A stretch of DNA of 40,157 bases. Source: an uncultured Caulobacteraceae bacterium (GTDB taxonomy: Bacteria > Pseudomonadota > Alphaproteobacteria > Caulobacterales > Caulobacteraceae). The notes under the pieces are model-generated. The model was not told the origin of the DNA. It ran no database searches and saw only the letters and a list, made by a program, of their open reading frames with translations. The stretch's first letter is position 1. Each line of letters starts with the position of its first letter. The stretch lies in assembly GCA_937910255.1 (NCBI GenBank), contig CALEOQ010000503.1, forward strand, positions 1-40,157, read 5' to 3'. Position numbers and translations under genes: made by a program. Shown piece by piece: positions 23,279-30,536 of this stretch.

Positions 23279-23614
23279 CTAGGCCGCGCCGCCCGTCAGG
23301 AGGTTGACGATCTCCGCCGCGCCGAACACGACGATGATCCCCACGACCACGATCGCCATGCGGCGGAAGTCGAAGATCCCGAACATGGCGAGGATGCCCA
23401 TGATTACGATCGCGATCACCGCCAGGAGCCGGGCGGTGTTGCCCGTGAGGATGTCGAGGACGTTCTGTAGCAATCCTTCGACGTTCTGGGCCGCGGCCGG
23501 CTCGACCAGACCGAGCGTCAGGACAAGGACGGCGAAGGTTACAGCGCCGATCCGCCGCGCGGTCGTGATCCGCGCGCCGACCGGCCTATGACCGATTCCT
23601 TGTGGGCTCATCAT
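23279..23614 (-). CDS. virB2: VirB2 major pilin
   Basis: A pilin precursor of about 111 residues. The long leader (RRIGAVTFAVLVLTLGLVEP to AAAQ|N) ends in a signal-peptidase site and the mature part has two hydrophobic helices (ARLLAVIAIVIMGILAMFG and AIVVVGIIVVFGAAEIV) around the short basic loop DFRRM, as in VirB2/TrbC. The start is uncertain: the frame opens at 23614 (ATG 23611 second), overlapping the upstream gene by 29 bases and without a clear ribosome site. Confidence 0.9.
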   Translation of the reverse strand: MMSPQGIGHRPVGARITTARRIGAVTFAVLVLTLGLVEPAAAQNVEGLLQNVLDILTGNTARLLAVIAIVIMGILAMFGIFDFRRMAIVVVGIIVVFGAAEIVNLLTGGAA

Positions 23615-23948
23615 GGGGGGCTGGCTCCTGCTTCTCTGTTTCGAGAATTATCGGGCCGTAGTAGTGGTATGCGTCCCGACAATGGGCGACCGCGGCGGAC
23701 AAGTGTTTGTACCGCTTCGGTTTCGTAGAGCCGTAGACGGAGACCAGATGTTCTCCGCTCTTCCAGCTCAACGTGACGTACATGGTCCATGTACTTTCGG
23801 TCGCCTCGACGATCCGGACGCCGACAATCCTGCCGCTCTTTGGCCGCAGGCTGGTCAGCATTCGCTCTCGGATCGTCCCGTCGGGCATACGCCCCACCCC
23901 CAAGCTCACAAGGGGTCCAGCATACGTCGGCGGGGCAGCCGTGGTCAC
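23586..23948 (-). CDS. Hypothetical protein between virB1 and virB2
   Basis: Unrecognised, up to 120 residues. The C-terminal 90 residues look genuinely coded (RIVGVRIVEATESTWTMYVT, SWKSGEHLVSVYGSTKPKRY, CRDAYHYYGPIILETEKQ), with strand-rich character and good third-position GC. The start is unclear: GTG 23948, GTG 23909 or ATG 23888 are possible. A different frame begins with GTG 23982, which overlaps the virB1 stop as GTGA, and reads SKLIAFKNVKRDHGCPADVC before drifting into unlikely sequence. A frameshift joining the two is possible. No signal peptide is seen. Confidence 0.55.
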   Translation of the reverse strand: MTTAAPPTYAGPLVSLGVGRMPDGTIRERMLTSLRPKSGRIVGVRIVEATESTWTMYVTLSWKSGEHLVSVYGSTKPKRYKHLSAAVAHCRDAYHYYGPIILETEKQEPAPHDEPTRNRS

Positions 23949-23978
23949 GTTTGACGTTTTTGAAGGCGATCAGCTTGC

Positions 23979-24614
23979 TCACCTTCTGAACACGAGTTTG
24001 GGGGATTCCTTGGTCCGGGCGAACACGTCCCAGGCCGGGGGCGGCGGCTCGGCCGGCGCCAGATCGGGGCCCAGATTCTCCGCCGCGATTTGTCGGGCGA
24101 CCTCGGCCGGTGTCGGCGCCGGCGGTGCGAAGGTCCCGCCGATCGCCGGCACGACCTGGCCGGCGGCCGCCTCGACCTTGGCGACATAGCCGTTTGTGAA
24201 GCCGCGCCCGTGATCGCCCGTGTTGTAGGCGGAGAACGCCATTCGTAGCGCCTGCTGCTGAGGCGCCGAACGTGCGGCGCTTACGTAGCCCGCCTCGAGC
24301 ACCCTCGCGGCGCCGGCAAGGTTCCGGCAGGGGTCGAAGGCGTCGGCGACCGTCATGCCGAGCCAGGCGAGGTTCTTGCTATTGATCTGGGCGAGGCCAA
24401 GGTCGACGCTGCGGCCCTGCCGGATAAGGGCCTCTGCGGTGCGGATCGCTTCGCTCGCGGTCCGCGCCGGCGCAGGATCCGCCGCCCCGTTGACGTTGAT
24501 GGCCAGAGGATTGAAGCGGCTTTCGACCTGGACGACGCTCAGCATCGTTTCTGGGGCGATGGTCGGAGCACACCGCTGGGCCAACGTCAGAACGGCGGCG
24601 AGCTCCAGGATCAT
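23979..24614 (-). CDS. virB1: VirB1-like lytic transglycosylase
   Basis: A 211-residue SLT-fold protein. Catalytic Glu lies in VQVESRFNPLAIN (about residue 31), followed by VDLGLAQINSKNL and AFSAYNTGDHGRGFTNGYV, the standard motif trio of soluble lytic transglycosylases. It opens peptidoglycan for the transfer channel. The N-terminus is hydrophobic but short, so export is not certain. It is the first gene of the transfer operon; its promoter should lie in 24615-24850. The C-terminal 50 residues are Pro/Ala-rich. Confidence 0.9.
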   Translation of the reverse strand: MILELAAVLTLAQRCAPTIAPETMLSVVQVESRFNPLAINVNGAADPAPARTASEAIRTAEALIRQGRSVDLGLAQINSKNLAWLGMTVADAFDPCRNLAGAARVLEAGYVSAARSAPQQQALRMAFSAYNTGDHGRGFTNGYVAKVEAAAGQVVPAIGGTFAPPAPTPAEVARQIAAENLGPDLAPAEPPPPAWDVFARTKESPKLVFRR

Positions 24615-24794
24615 CCCTACGCTCCTGTCGCCTGCTGGGGTTGTGCGGCAGCATCGACGCCGTGGCGCGAGGCCTTGTCAGGCAAGGCTTCAGGGGCTCT
24701 GACACGCCCTCTCAACTGCAATCGCGACGCGAGCTTCATCATTCGCCGCGCAGCCTGGGCCGCGCGCCCTCAACCCGGATGCTTGCCCGGAAAA

Positions 24795-24820
24795 TGTCGT
24801 ATTTCCTGACAAATGCGACA
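24795..24820. promoter_or_regulatory. 26-bp dyad in the virB1/repA divergent region
   Basis: TGTCGTATTT (24795-24804) and AAATGCGACA (24811-24820) form a 10-bp inverted repeat with one mismatch and a 6-base centre. It lies in the 541-base gap between the divergent virB1 and repA. A weak minus-strand promoter (TTGATA 24847-24842, TTAGTG 24824-24819, 17-base spacing) would place its -10 on this dyad. The remainder of 24615-25155 shows no supported gene. Confidence 0.5.
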
Positions 24821-25155
24821 CTAACCCGGTGCGGATTCGTCTATCAAGTGCTATTTTGGGGGGAGTCGGCAGAAAGCCTGGTGCAACCCTGCGGCGCATG
24901 GATCGGTAAGGCAAGCGGAGCCATTGTGTTTTTCAGGTCGAGTCCCATACTGGAACATGGCGCGAACGCGATTCCGCGCGCCACCCCCTCGGCCGACTCG
25001 GAAGTCCACGTCATGATGTGCGTGGTTGAGATGCAGGCCGCTAGGCGGGCCAACCCTCGCAGGGGCTCAATGGGCCGCTGGATTAGCTGGGAAACAACTT
25101 TCGGCGCGCGTCAGGCGAGCCTGACCGAAGGCGGGAAAGGCGCCGAGAGCAGACG

Positions 25156-26181
25156 ATGAACACTAGGTCCGACCCGCACCCCATCCGAGATTTCTTCATC
25201 TCCGACCTGGTCGATTACGCGCCCAAGGACAGCGCGGAGATGATGGAGCGTCCGTTCTTTTCGATCTCCAAGCGCAAGCGCAACAAGTCGATCCATTACG
25301 AGAGCCCCGACGGCAAGCTCTGGATCAAGGTGAACGCCAACCCCACACACGGCATGGCGACGATCTGGGACGCCGATATCCTGATCTGGTGCATTTCGCG
25401 GATCATGGCGCAGAAGGACGCGGGCAAGAACGAGGTCCGGCCGATCATTCATACGACCCCCTACGAGCTGCTGCGCGGTATCGCGCGCAGCACTGGCGGG
25501 CAGGACTATGTCGAGTTGATGAAGGCGATCCGCCGGCTACGGACCACGGAGGTCGAAACCAACATCCGGGCTGGCAAGCGTCGCTACATCGCGTTCCACT
25601 ACCTGGGGGACATCGAAGGGGATGGCGACAGCCCGGAAGATCCAGAGCAGCTGAAGTCCCTGACCCTGCGGGTCCCCGATTGGCTGCTTGAAGGCATCAT
25701 GGGCGGTCACGTCCTGACGCTCGATCGGGAGTATTTCCTCCTCACCGGGGGCATTGAGAGGGCCATCTATCGTGTGGCGCGCAAGCACGCCGGAAACCAA
25801 CCGAAGGGCTGGGTCTGCAAGATGGAGACCCTGCACACCAAGACCGGCAGCGAATCCCCGCTGAAGAAATTCACCTTCCGGCTTCGCGAGATGTGCCGCA
25901 ACGACGAGCTCCCCCGCTATGCGATGAAGGAGACCAAGACCCAGGACGGCAGCGCCGCAGTGCTTTTCATCGACCGGACGTTCCTGACCGAGCAGGCGGC
26001 GGAGCGTCGCGCTGCAGATGCCGGCCAGCGGCATCGGGAAGACGGACGTACCGCCTGGATCGACGCCGATCGCGATCCGCGCGACTTCGATCTGGCCTGG
26101 TCGGCCTGGATAGAGAAGGGTCACGCGCCGGCCGAGTTCGCCGCCGCTTGCAGCGACAAGCGCGCGATCATGCCGTCCTAG
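25156..26181 (+). CDS. repA: Replication initiator protein RepA (RPA family)
   Basis: A 341-residue RepA of the replication initiator protein A family seen on alphaproteobacterial plasmids. Characteristic segments are FFSISKRKRNKSIHYESPDG, IWDADILIWCISRIMAQKD, TTPYELLRGIARSTGG, LKSLTLRVPDWL, and a winged-helix C-terminal region with RAIYRVARKHAG and SPLKKFTFRLREMC. It should bind the iterons immediately downstream and load host replication proteins. ATG 25156 has only a weak ribosome site (GAGAGCAGACG), consistent with low RepA levels. A dyad lies about 340 bases upstream. Confidence 0.9.
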   Translation: MNTRSDPHPIRDFFISDLVDYAPKDSAEMMERPFFSISKRKRNKSIHYESPDGKLWIKVNANPTHGMATIWDADILIWCISRIMAQKDAGKNEVRPIIHTTPYELLRGIARSTGGQDYVELMKAIRRLRTTEVETNIRAGKRRYIAFHYLGDIEGDGDSPEDPEQLKSLTLRVPDWLLEGIMGGHVLTLDREYFLLTGGIERAIYRVARKHAGNQPKGWVCKMETLHTKTGSESPLKKFTFRLREMCRNDELPRYAMKETKTQDGSAAVLFIDRTFLTEQAAERRAADAGQRHREDGRTAWIDADRDPRDFDLAWSAWIEKGHAPAEFAAACSDKRAIMPS

Positions 26182-26185
26182 CGCG

Positions 26186-26770
26186 TCGGGGTAACAGGAA
26201 CCCGCCCTTCAAGCATGGGGCCGCCGGCGCATGAGACTCGGTGTTTTAGGAACCAGCGATGGGGTGGAGTCACCGAGTGAGGTGCGATTCGTGGCGATTC
26301 GGCGAGTCCAAAGCGACGTCTGTCGGGGTTTCAGGAACCCAAGGCCGAGCCTGAGTCGATTAGTTGGCGCCGATTCTAGGTGGAGCGCGAGTCTGGCATG
26401 TCGCATTGTCTAGCAAATCCGCCATATCTGCTTAAGGAACCGCGTCTCGGGGTTTCAGGAACCCCTGGAAGCGACCCGAGGCGGCGTCACCCTCGGGGTT
26501 TTAGGAACCGGCGAGGCGCTTGCTGGCGCCATCCCCTGCCTGCTCAGACCGCCCCCCAGTGTCGGGGTATTGGGAACCGTCTGGATCGGGGGATCAGGAA
26601 CCCCGAATCACGGGGTATTCGGGACCGGATTTCGTGGTAACAGGAACCAACTCACGGGGTATCAGGAACCGCGCGTCTGAAAATCGCAAGATTTTCCAAG
26701 ACCTAAGTCAGTTATCCACAGCCCTTAACGCCTTAACTTCATTCTATAACAGAGTCTCTTTTAACGCGGC
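26186..26770 (+). other. Replication origin (oriV) with ten iterons
   Basis: Ten 17-bp direct repeats of consensus WCGGGGTWTYAGGAACC start at 26186, 26238, 26323, 26447, 26493, 26562, 26586, 26610, 26632 and 26654. The first five are irregularly spaced, the last five are 22-24 bases apart, near two helical turns. A degenerate copy sits at 26428-26441. A GAAAATC/GATTTTC hairpin (26679-26696), a DnaA box (26712-26720) and an AT-rich unwinding-like stretch (26724-26767) follow. Together with repA this is a complete theta-type origin by architecture. Confidence 0.88.
26712..26720 (+). promoter_or_regulatory. DnaA box
   Basis: TTATCCACA, the consensus DnaA-binding sequence, 41 bases after the last iteron and beside the AT-rich stretch. 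Confidence 0.8.
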
Positions 26771-26804
26771 GGGGGCCGAACCGTCCGGAAAGACACCGCC
26801 TCTT

Positions 26805-26911
26805 GGGGGCTTCGCCCCCGCCGGCTCGCTTCGCCGCTTCGCGGCTACGCCCCGGGCGCTAACGCGCCCTCCCACCCGGCATCCCCCGATCGGCGTCGGG
26901 CTCCGCCCGAC
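26805..26911. repeat. Cluster of three perfect hairpins downstream of oriV
   Basis: GGGGGC-TTC-GCCCCC (26805-26819), GGGCGC-TAAC-GCGCCC (26854-26869) and GTCGGGC-TCC-GCCCGAC (26895-26911) lie in a row in an otherwise gene-free stretch between the origin and the small gene at 26939. None has a T-run. Confidence 0.6.
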
Positions 26912-26938
26912 AAGTTATTCTTGGAATCGAAGGTTCCC

Positions 26939-27079
26939 ATGATCTTGGTCCTGGAAAACCGTCGAGTCCGCCGCAAACGCCGCAAGGGGCTTTCCGAGGA
27001 AAGCCTCGCGTTTTCGGCAGAGAATCCCAGGAACCATTGGTGGGCTGCCTCGACGTCGCAGGGGGGCGAACTTCGGTGA
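26939..27079 (+). CDS. 46-aa basic peptide coupled to the nuclease gene
   Basis: A short frame beginning MILVLENRRVRRKRRKGLSE with a strongly basic N-terminus. ATG 26939 has GAAGG 5 bases upstream. Its stop overlaps the GTG start of the nuclease as GTGA, which suggests translational coupling or a leader peptide. No family is recognised. Confidence 0.4.
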   Translation: MILVLENRRVRRKRRKGLSEESLAFSAENPRNHWWAASTSQGGELR

Positions 27080-27579
27080 AGTCCCGGTTCCTACGATTTT
27101 CGAAACCGCGCTTCAGCCTGGACACCGGGCTCTTTTTGGCGTTTGCGGTCGCGGCCATCACCCTGGCCGGCCCGCGGGTCATCGGCGGCCTCCGGGAGCA
27201 GGCTCCGGCGCTTCCCACCTTCCGCCCGATCACCGGGCCGGTCAGCCGCATCGGCGACGGCGATACGTTCTGGATCGGGCGCGTGAAAATCCGGCTCTGG
27301 GGCATCGATGCGCCCGAGGCCGCGACGACCGACGGTCCGGCGGCGACCCGCTACCTGACCGAGGTCGTGGCCGACCATCCCCTCACCTGCCGCCAAGCCG
27401 GCCCGCCTTCGCATGATCGGCTTGTGGCGCGATGCGAGGACCCGTGGGGACGCGACATCGCGGAAATCATGGTCGGCGCCGGCTGGGCGCTGGACTGGCC
27501 TGAATATTCGCGCGGCCATTACGGGCCGGCGCAGAATCGCGCCGCTTCATTGGGCGCTGGCCTACATGCCGGGCCGTGA
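27076..27579 (+). CDS. Thermonuclease (SNase-like) domain protein, probably 3'-truncated
   Basis: A 167-residue protein with an N-terminal membrane anchor (about residues 15-32, GLFLAFAVAAITLAGP) and a SNase fold: VSRIGDGDTFWIG, KIRLWGIDAPEAAT, HDRLVARCEDPWGRDIAEIM, and GWALDWPEYSRGHY. These carry the calcium-binding and catalytic Asp/Arg/Glu positions of the family. Plasmid SNases usually end in a G-x-W-x-G...PW-W-R tail; here the protein ends at GLHAGP, exactly where the metal-resistance cargo begins, so the 3' end appears lost by an insertion. GTG 27076 is chosen for its coupling to the upstream stop; the frame opens at 27037. Confidence 0.7.
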   Translation: MKSRFLRFSKPRFSLDTGLFLAFAVAAITLAGPRVIGGLREQAPALPTFRPITGPVSRIGDGDTFWIGRVKIRLWGIDAPEAATTDGPAATRYLTEVVADHPLTCRQAGPPSHDRLVARCEDPWGRDIAEIMVGAGWALDWPEYSRGHYGPAQNRAASLGAGLHAGP

Positions 27580-27662
27580 ATCGACGGCCAAGGAAACTCC
27601 TAACTGGCGGTCTGTTCAACAAGGCGTCTCAGAGGAGGGCGCTCGCGACGGTTATGCTGTCG
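27580..27662. other. Backbone/cargo junction, no gene
   Basis: These 83 bases lie between the truncated nuclease and the convergent MerR gene. GGCGTCTCAG at about 27627 recalls the GTCTCA words near the right side (res region and 40098). No clear terminal inverted repeat or target duplication is visible. Confidence 0.35.
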
Positions 27663-28082
27663 CTAATGCTCGCTCGCGCACCGGCTATGGTCAGCTAGTG
27701 TCTCTATCACACGGCAGTCGCCTGCTATCCCGCGGCAACCAGCATCGGCCATACGCTTCAATTCGGTGCGCAGCGCCATCAGCTGGGCGATCTTACCTTC
27801 GACCATAGCAAGTTGCTGTGCGGCGAGGGCGTTTGCGTCGTCGCACGCGCGGTCGGGATGGTCTGCCAGATCGAGAAGCGTGCGGATCGCATCGATCGGA
27901 AAGCCGAGCTGCCGGGCGTGCTTGATGAAGGCGAGCCGCTGCACGGCGCCGTGGCCATAGACGCGCCTGTCGTTCGCTGTGCGGTCCGGTTCGGGCAGCA
28001 ATCCAATTTGCTCGTAGAAGCGGATCGTAGGTACCTTCACGTCCGCCGCCTTGGCGAGCTTTCCGATGGTGAGCGCCGACAT
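27663..28082 (-). CDS. CadR/PbrR-like MerR-family metal sensor
   Basis: A 139-residue regulator. The winged HTH is at residues 3-40 (LTIGKLAKAADVKVPTIRFY then EQIGLLPEPDR), followed by a dimerisation helix. Cysteines at 80, 116 and 123 match the spacing of the cadmium/lead-binding cysteines of CadR and PbrR, with C135 extra. It should repress and, when metal-bound, activate the divergent promoter at 28115-28145. The ATG at 28082 has GGAGG 4 bases upstream; the frame extends to 28142 but that would cross its own operator. Confidence 0.9.
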   Translation of the reverse strand: MSALTIGKLAKAADVKVPTIRFYEQIGLLPEPDRTANDRRVYGHGAVQRLAFIKHARQLGFPIDAIRTLLDLADHPDRACDDANALAAQQLAMVEGKIAQLMALRTELKRMADAGCRGIAGDCRVIETLADHSRCASEH

Positions 28083-28114
28083 GAGTCCTCCGAATGAGGC
28101 CTTGAAATAGGTGC

Positions 28115-28145
28115 TTGATCCTCTAGCCACTAGAGGATGCAAGGT
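28115..28145 (+). promoter_or_regulatory. MerR-type promoter with perfect operator dyad
   Basis: TTGATC (-35, 28115-28120) and CAAGGT (-10, 28140-28145) are separated by 19 bases, the elongated spacing typical of MerR-activated promoters. Within the spacer ATCCTCTAG (28118-28126) and CTAGAGGAT (28130-28138) form a perfect 9-bp dyad around CCA. The predicted start falls at about 28152, on the ATG of the CDF gene. Confidence 0.85.
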
Positions 28146-28151
28146 GGCGGC

Positions 28152-28850
28152 ATGTCGAGTTGTTCTACATCCGAAAAGCCGGCGAGCGCCGGTTGCGGCT
28201 GCGGAAGCGCGGTCGCGTTCGACGGCGCGTCTCCAGCCTATCGTCGGGCGCTCAGCGCCGTCATCGTCATCAATGTTGTGGGCTTCGTCGTCGTCGCCGT
28301 CGGCAGCTGGTTCGCCGACTCGGCGGCGCTCGCGGCCAACACCCTCGATTTCGCCGCCGATGCGGCGACCTACGCCCTGAGCCTGTGGGTGATTGGGAAG
28401 AGCGTTCGGGTGCGCTCTGGCGCCGCCCTGATCAAAAGCGGGAGCCTCGCGCTTATGGCTACCGGCATCCTCGGCCTGGCGATCTGGCGAGCCGTGACGG
28501 GAGCCTCGCCCGAAGGGGGCGCGATCTCCGGTCTCGGGCTGTTCGGCGCAGCGGCCAATCTCTTAGCCGCCTTGCTTCTGGTGCGCTTTCGCGACGGAGA
28601 CGCCAACGTACGCTCCGTCTGGCTTTGCACGCGCAACGACCTGATCCAGTGCTTGGCGGTGGCCGCGACGGGTCTGGCCGTTACGGTGACTGGCTCGCGC
28701 TGGCCAGACCTCATTGTGGGCGTGCTGCTCGCGGCCGTCTTCTTCCGTTCGGCCTGGCTGATCACCGCACAGGCGACGAACGAGCGCCGCAGTGCAGCCA
28801 ATGAACGTAAATTTGTAACGCATTCCCCTAATAGTCTGACGCGCGTATAG
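28152..28850 (+). CDS. Short CDF-type cation transporter lacking the C-terminal domain
   Basis: A 232-residue cation diffusion facilitator-like protein. An N-terminal Cys-rich patch (C4, C15, C17) precedes six membrane helices. Helix 2 carries the metal-site pair D66/D70 (TLDFAADAATY), while the helix 5 site has N162-D163-x3-C167 rather than HxxxD. The usual cytoplasmic C-terminal domain of about 90 residues is absent; the protein ends soon after the last helix. It probably exports Zn, Cd or a related cation to the periplasm. ATG 28152 is chosen over 28137 because the latter lies inside the promoter. Confidence 0.82.
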   Translation: MSSCSTSEKPASAGCGCGSAVAFDGASPAYRRALSAVIVINVVGFVVVAVGSWFADSAALAANTLDFAADAATYALSLWVIGKSVRVRSGAALIKSGSLALMATGILGLAIWRAVTGASPEGGAISGLGLFGAAANLLAALLLVRFRDGDANVRSVWLCTRNDLIQCLAVAATGLAVTVTGSRWPDLIVGVLLAAVFFRSAWLITAQATNERRSAANERKFVTHSPNSLTRV

Positions 28851-28859
28851 GGTCCGGCG

Positions 28860-29228
28860 ATGGCGAGCTTTTCGACATGGACAAGAGCAGTGAGGTGGCT
28901 TGCGGCCGCCTTGCTGGTCGCTGTCCTGTCGCTCGGACCGAGTGTGGATGCGCTCGTCTGCGGGAATGATGGAAGCTTGAGTGCAGCCGCGGCGGAAGCG
29001 CCGACCGTGGCCGGCCAGTCAACCGCCGCTCCGGAGGATCAACATCAGGGATCTGACGTCGCGGATGTCTGCATTCACGGACATTGTCACCACTACGCTC
29101 CTTTCGTGCCTTTGAATGGCGATGGCGAGTTCCTCGCGAGGAAAATTCAGTCCCAGCACGACTTGGAGCGAGGTGCTATTCGCACCTCCGATCCGCACTT
29201 CGGCCTGAAGCGACCACCTCGCGGCTGA
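28860..29228 (+). CDS. Periplasmic His/Cys-motif protein, 122 aa
   Basis: Unrecognised by name. An N-terminal hydrophobic helix (VRWLAAALLVAVLSLGPS) looks like a signal peptide or anchor, and the mature part has CIHGHCHHYAPF (residues about 71-82), a probable metal-binding site. It lies between a CDF gene and czcC, as small His-rich proteins often do in czc-type clusters. It may buffer or deliver metal in the periplasm (inference). The gap upstream is only 9 bases. Confidence 0.6.
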   Translation: MASFSTWTRAVRWLAAALLVAVLSLGPSVDALVCGNDGSLSAAAAEAPTVAGQSTAAPEDQHQGSDVADVCIHGHCHHYAPFVPLNGDGEFLARKIQSQHDLERGAIRTSDPHFGLKRPPRG

Positions 29229-29276
29229 CGACCGACGCGCCCAGCGCGAGTTCTGTCGTCATCAGCGAGAAGGTTT

Positions 29277-30536
29277 ATGTCTCTCAATCATCGAAGGCCG
29301 CTGCACGCGGCCGCTTCAGGGCTGGCTGCCCTGGGGCTCCTTAGCGGCACCGCCGCCGCGGAGCCTGCCCCGCCCTTCACGGAACTTCTTCGGCAAGCAC
29401 AGGCAACCGCGCCCAGGCTAGCCGAGGCACGGGCGGAAGTCGCGCGCACGGAGGGGCTGGCTCGCCAAGCCCGCGCGTACCCCAACCCGTCGCTCGGCCT
29501 AGAGGTGGAGAATTTCTCCGGATCGGGCCCCTACAAAGGTATCGACCAAGCCGAGACTACCGCGTCGATCAGTCAAACATTCGAGCTGGGCGGCAAGCGG
29601 CCGGCGCGCATCGCTGCTGGCCAAGCGGAGGTGCAGGCGTCTCGTCAGCGCGTCGCTCGAGCGCTGGCGGACTTCCGCTTCGATCTGACGGCGTCATACG
29701 CCGAAGCCGAAGCCGCTGACCGCCGACTGCAACTCGCCAAGGAGTCGTTGTCGCTCGCCGAAGAGGATGCCCGGATTTCCCGAGCTTTCGTCCAGTCCGG
29801 CCGAGAGCCTGACCTTCGCCGCATCCAGGCGGAGGCGGCCGTACAGGCGGCGCGGGCGAGCCTTGAGGAGGCGCAGGCCACGCGCACAACAGCTTTTGCC
29901 AGCCTCACGGCGCTCGCGGGGTCGTCAGCGCCTATCACGTCGATTCCCATCAGCCTGTTGGACCAGCCGCCCCCCTCGCTGGGGTCAGCCGGGCTGAGCA
30001 CGGCTAGCGCGCCAGGAATCATGGTGGCCCAAGCCGAGCGAGACGCCGCAACACGTCGGCTGAGCCTTGAGCGTCGGCGCGCTGTTCCAGACGTAAACGT
30101 CTCCATCGGCTTTCGGCGGTTCGAAGACAGCAATACCTCCGCTGTAGTCGCCGGAGTTTCTGTTCCGCTACCTCTGTTCGATCGAAATCGCGGCAACGTC
30201 AGCGCCGTTCGAGCCGAGGTGACGGCCGCGGAGGCGCGCCTTCGCGCCGCGAGGCTCGATGCGGAAGCCGCCCTTCGGTCAGGAACGGCGCGGGTGGCGG
30301 CGGCGGAGACGCGGCTTGTCGCATCTCGAAATGGCGAGCGAGCCGCCCAGGAAGCCTACCGACTTACACGCATAGGGTACGAGAGCGGAAAGCTCAGCCT
30401 CGCGGAACTGCTCGTTGCACGCCGCGCGCTCATTGATGCGCGCGGCCAATCCATCGCCGCCGCCGTCGAGCGGGTAAGCGCGCAAGCAGCCCTCACTCGG
30501 TTGAGCGGAGCTCCCGGGCCCGGAGAATCACAATGA
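29277..30536 (+). CDS. czcC: CzcC-family outer-membrane efflux factor
   Basis: A 419-residue TolC/CzcC-type protein. A signal peptide (AASGLAALGLLSGTAAAEP) is followed by two outer membrane efflux repeats with helices (LAEARAEVARTEGLARQARA, YPNPSLGLEVENFSG) and the conserved FELGGKRPARI and VPLPLFDRNRGNV. It forms the outer-membrane exit duct of the RND pump. ATG 29277 follows a gap of 48 bases; the stop overlaps czcB as ATGA. Confidence 0.92.
   Translation: MSLNHRRPLHAAASGLAALGLLSGTAAAEPAPPFTELLRQAQATAPRLAEARAEVARTEGLARQARAYPNPSLGLEVENFSGSGPYKGIDQAETTASISQTFELGGKRPARIAAGQAEVQASRQRVARALADFRFDLTASYAEAEAADRRLQLAKESLSLAEEDARISRAFVQSGREPDLRRIQAEAAVQAARASLEEAQATRTTAFASLTALAGSSAPITSIPISLLDQPPPSLGSAGLSTASAPGIMVAQAERDAATRRLSLERRRAVPDVNVSIGFRRFEDSNTSAVVAGVSVPLPLFDRNRGNVSAVRAEVTAAEARLRAARLDAEAALRSGTARVAAAETRLVASRNGERAAQEAYRLTRIGYESGKLSLAELLVARRALIDARGQSIAAAVERVSAQAALTRLSGAPGPGESQ

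Noticed and set aside
24641-25159. Open frame of 172 codons in the virB1/repA gap
   Set aside because: No ribosome site, irregular composition, and it covers the dyad and promoter-like region.
26186-26670. Repeats resembling a CRISPR array
   Set aside because: The 17-bp units are degenerate, some spaced only 5-7 bases apart, and lie next to repA with a DnaA box; these are iterons.
28137-28151. Earlier ATG for the CDF gene
   Set aside because: It lies within the operator dyad and -10 region, so it cannot be in the transcript from this promoter.
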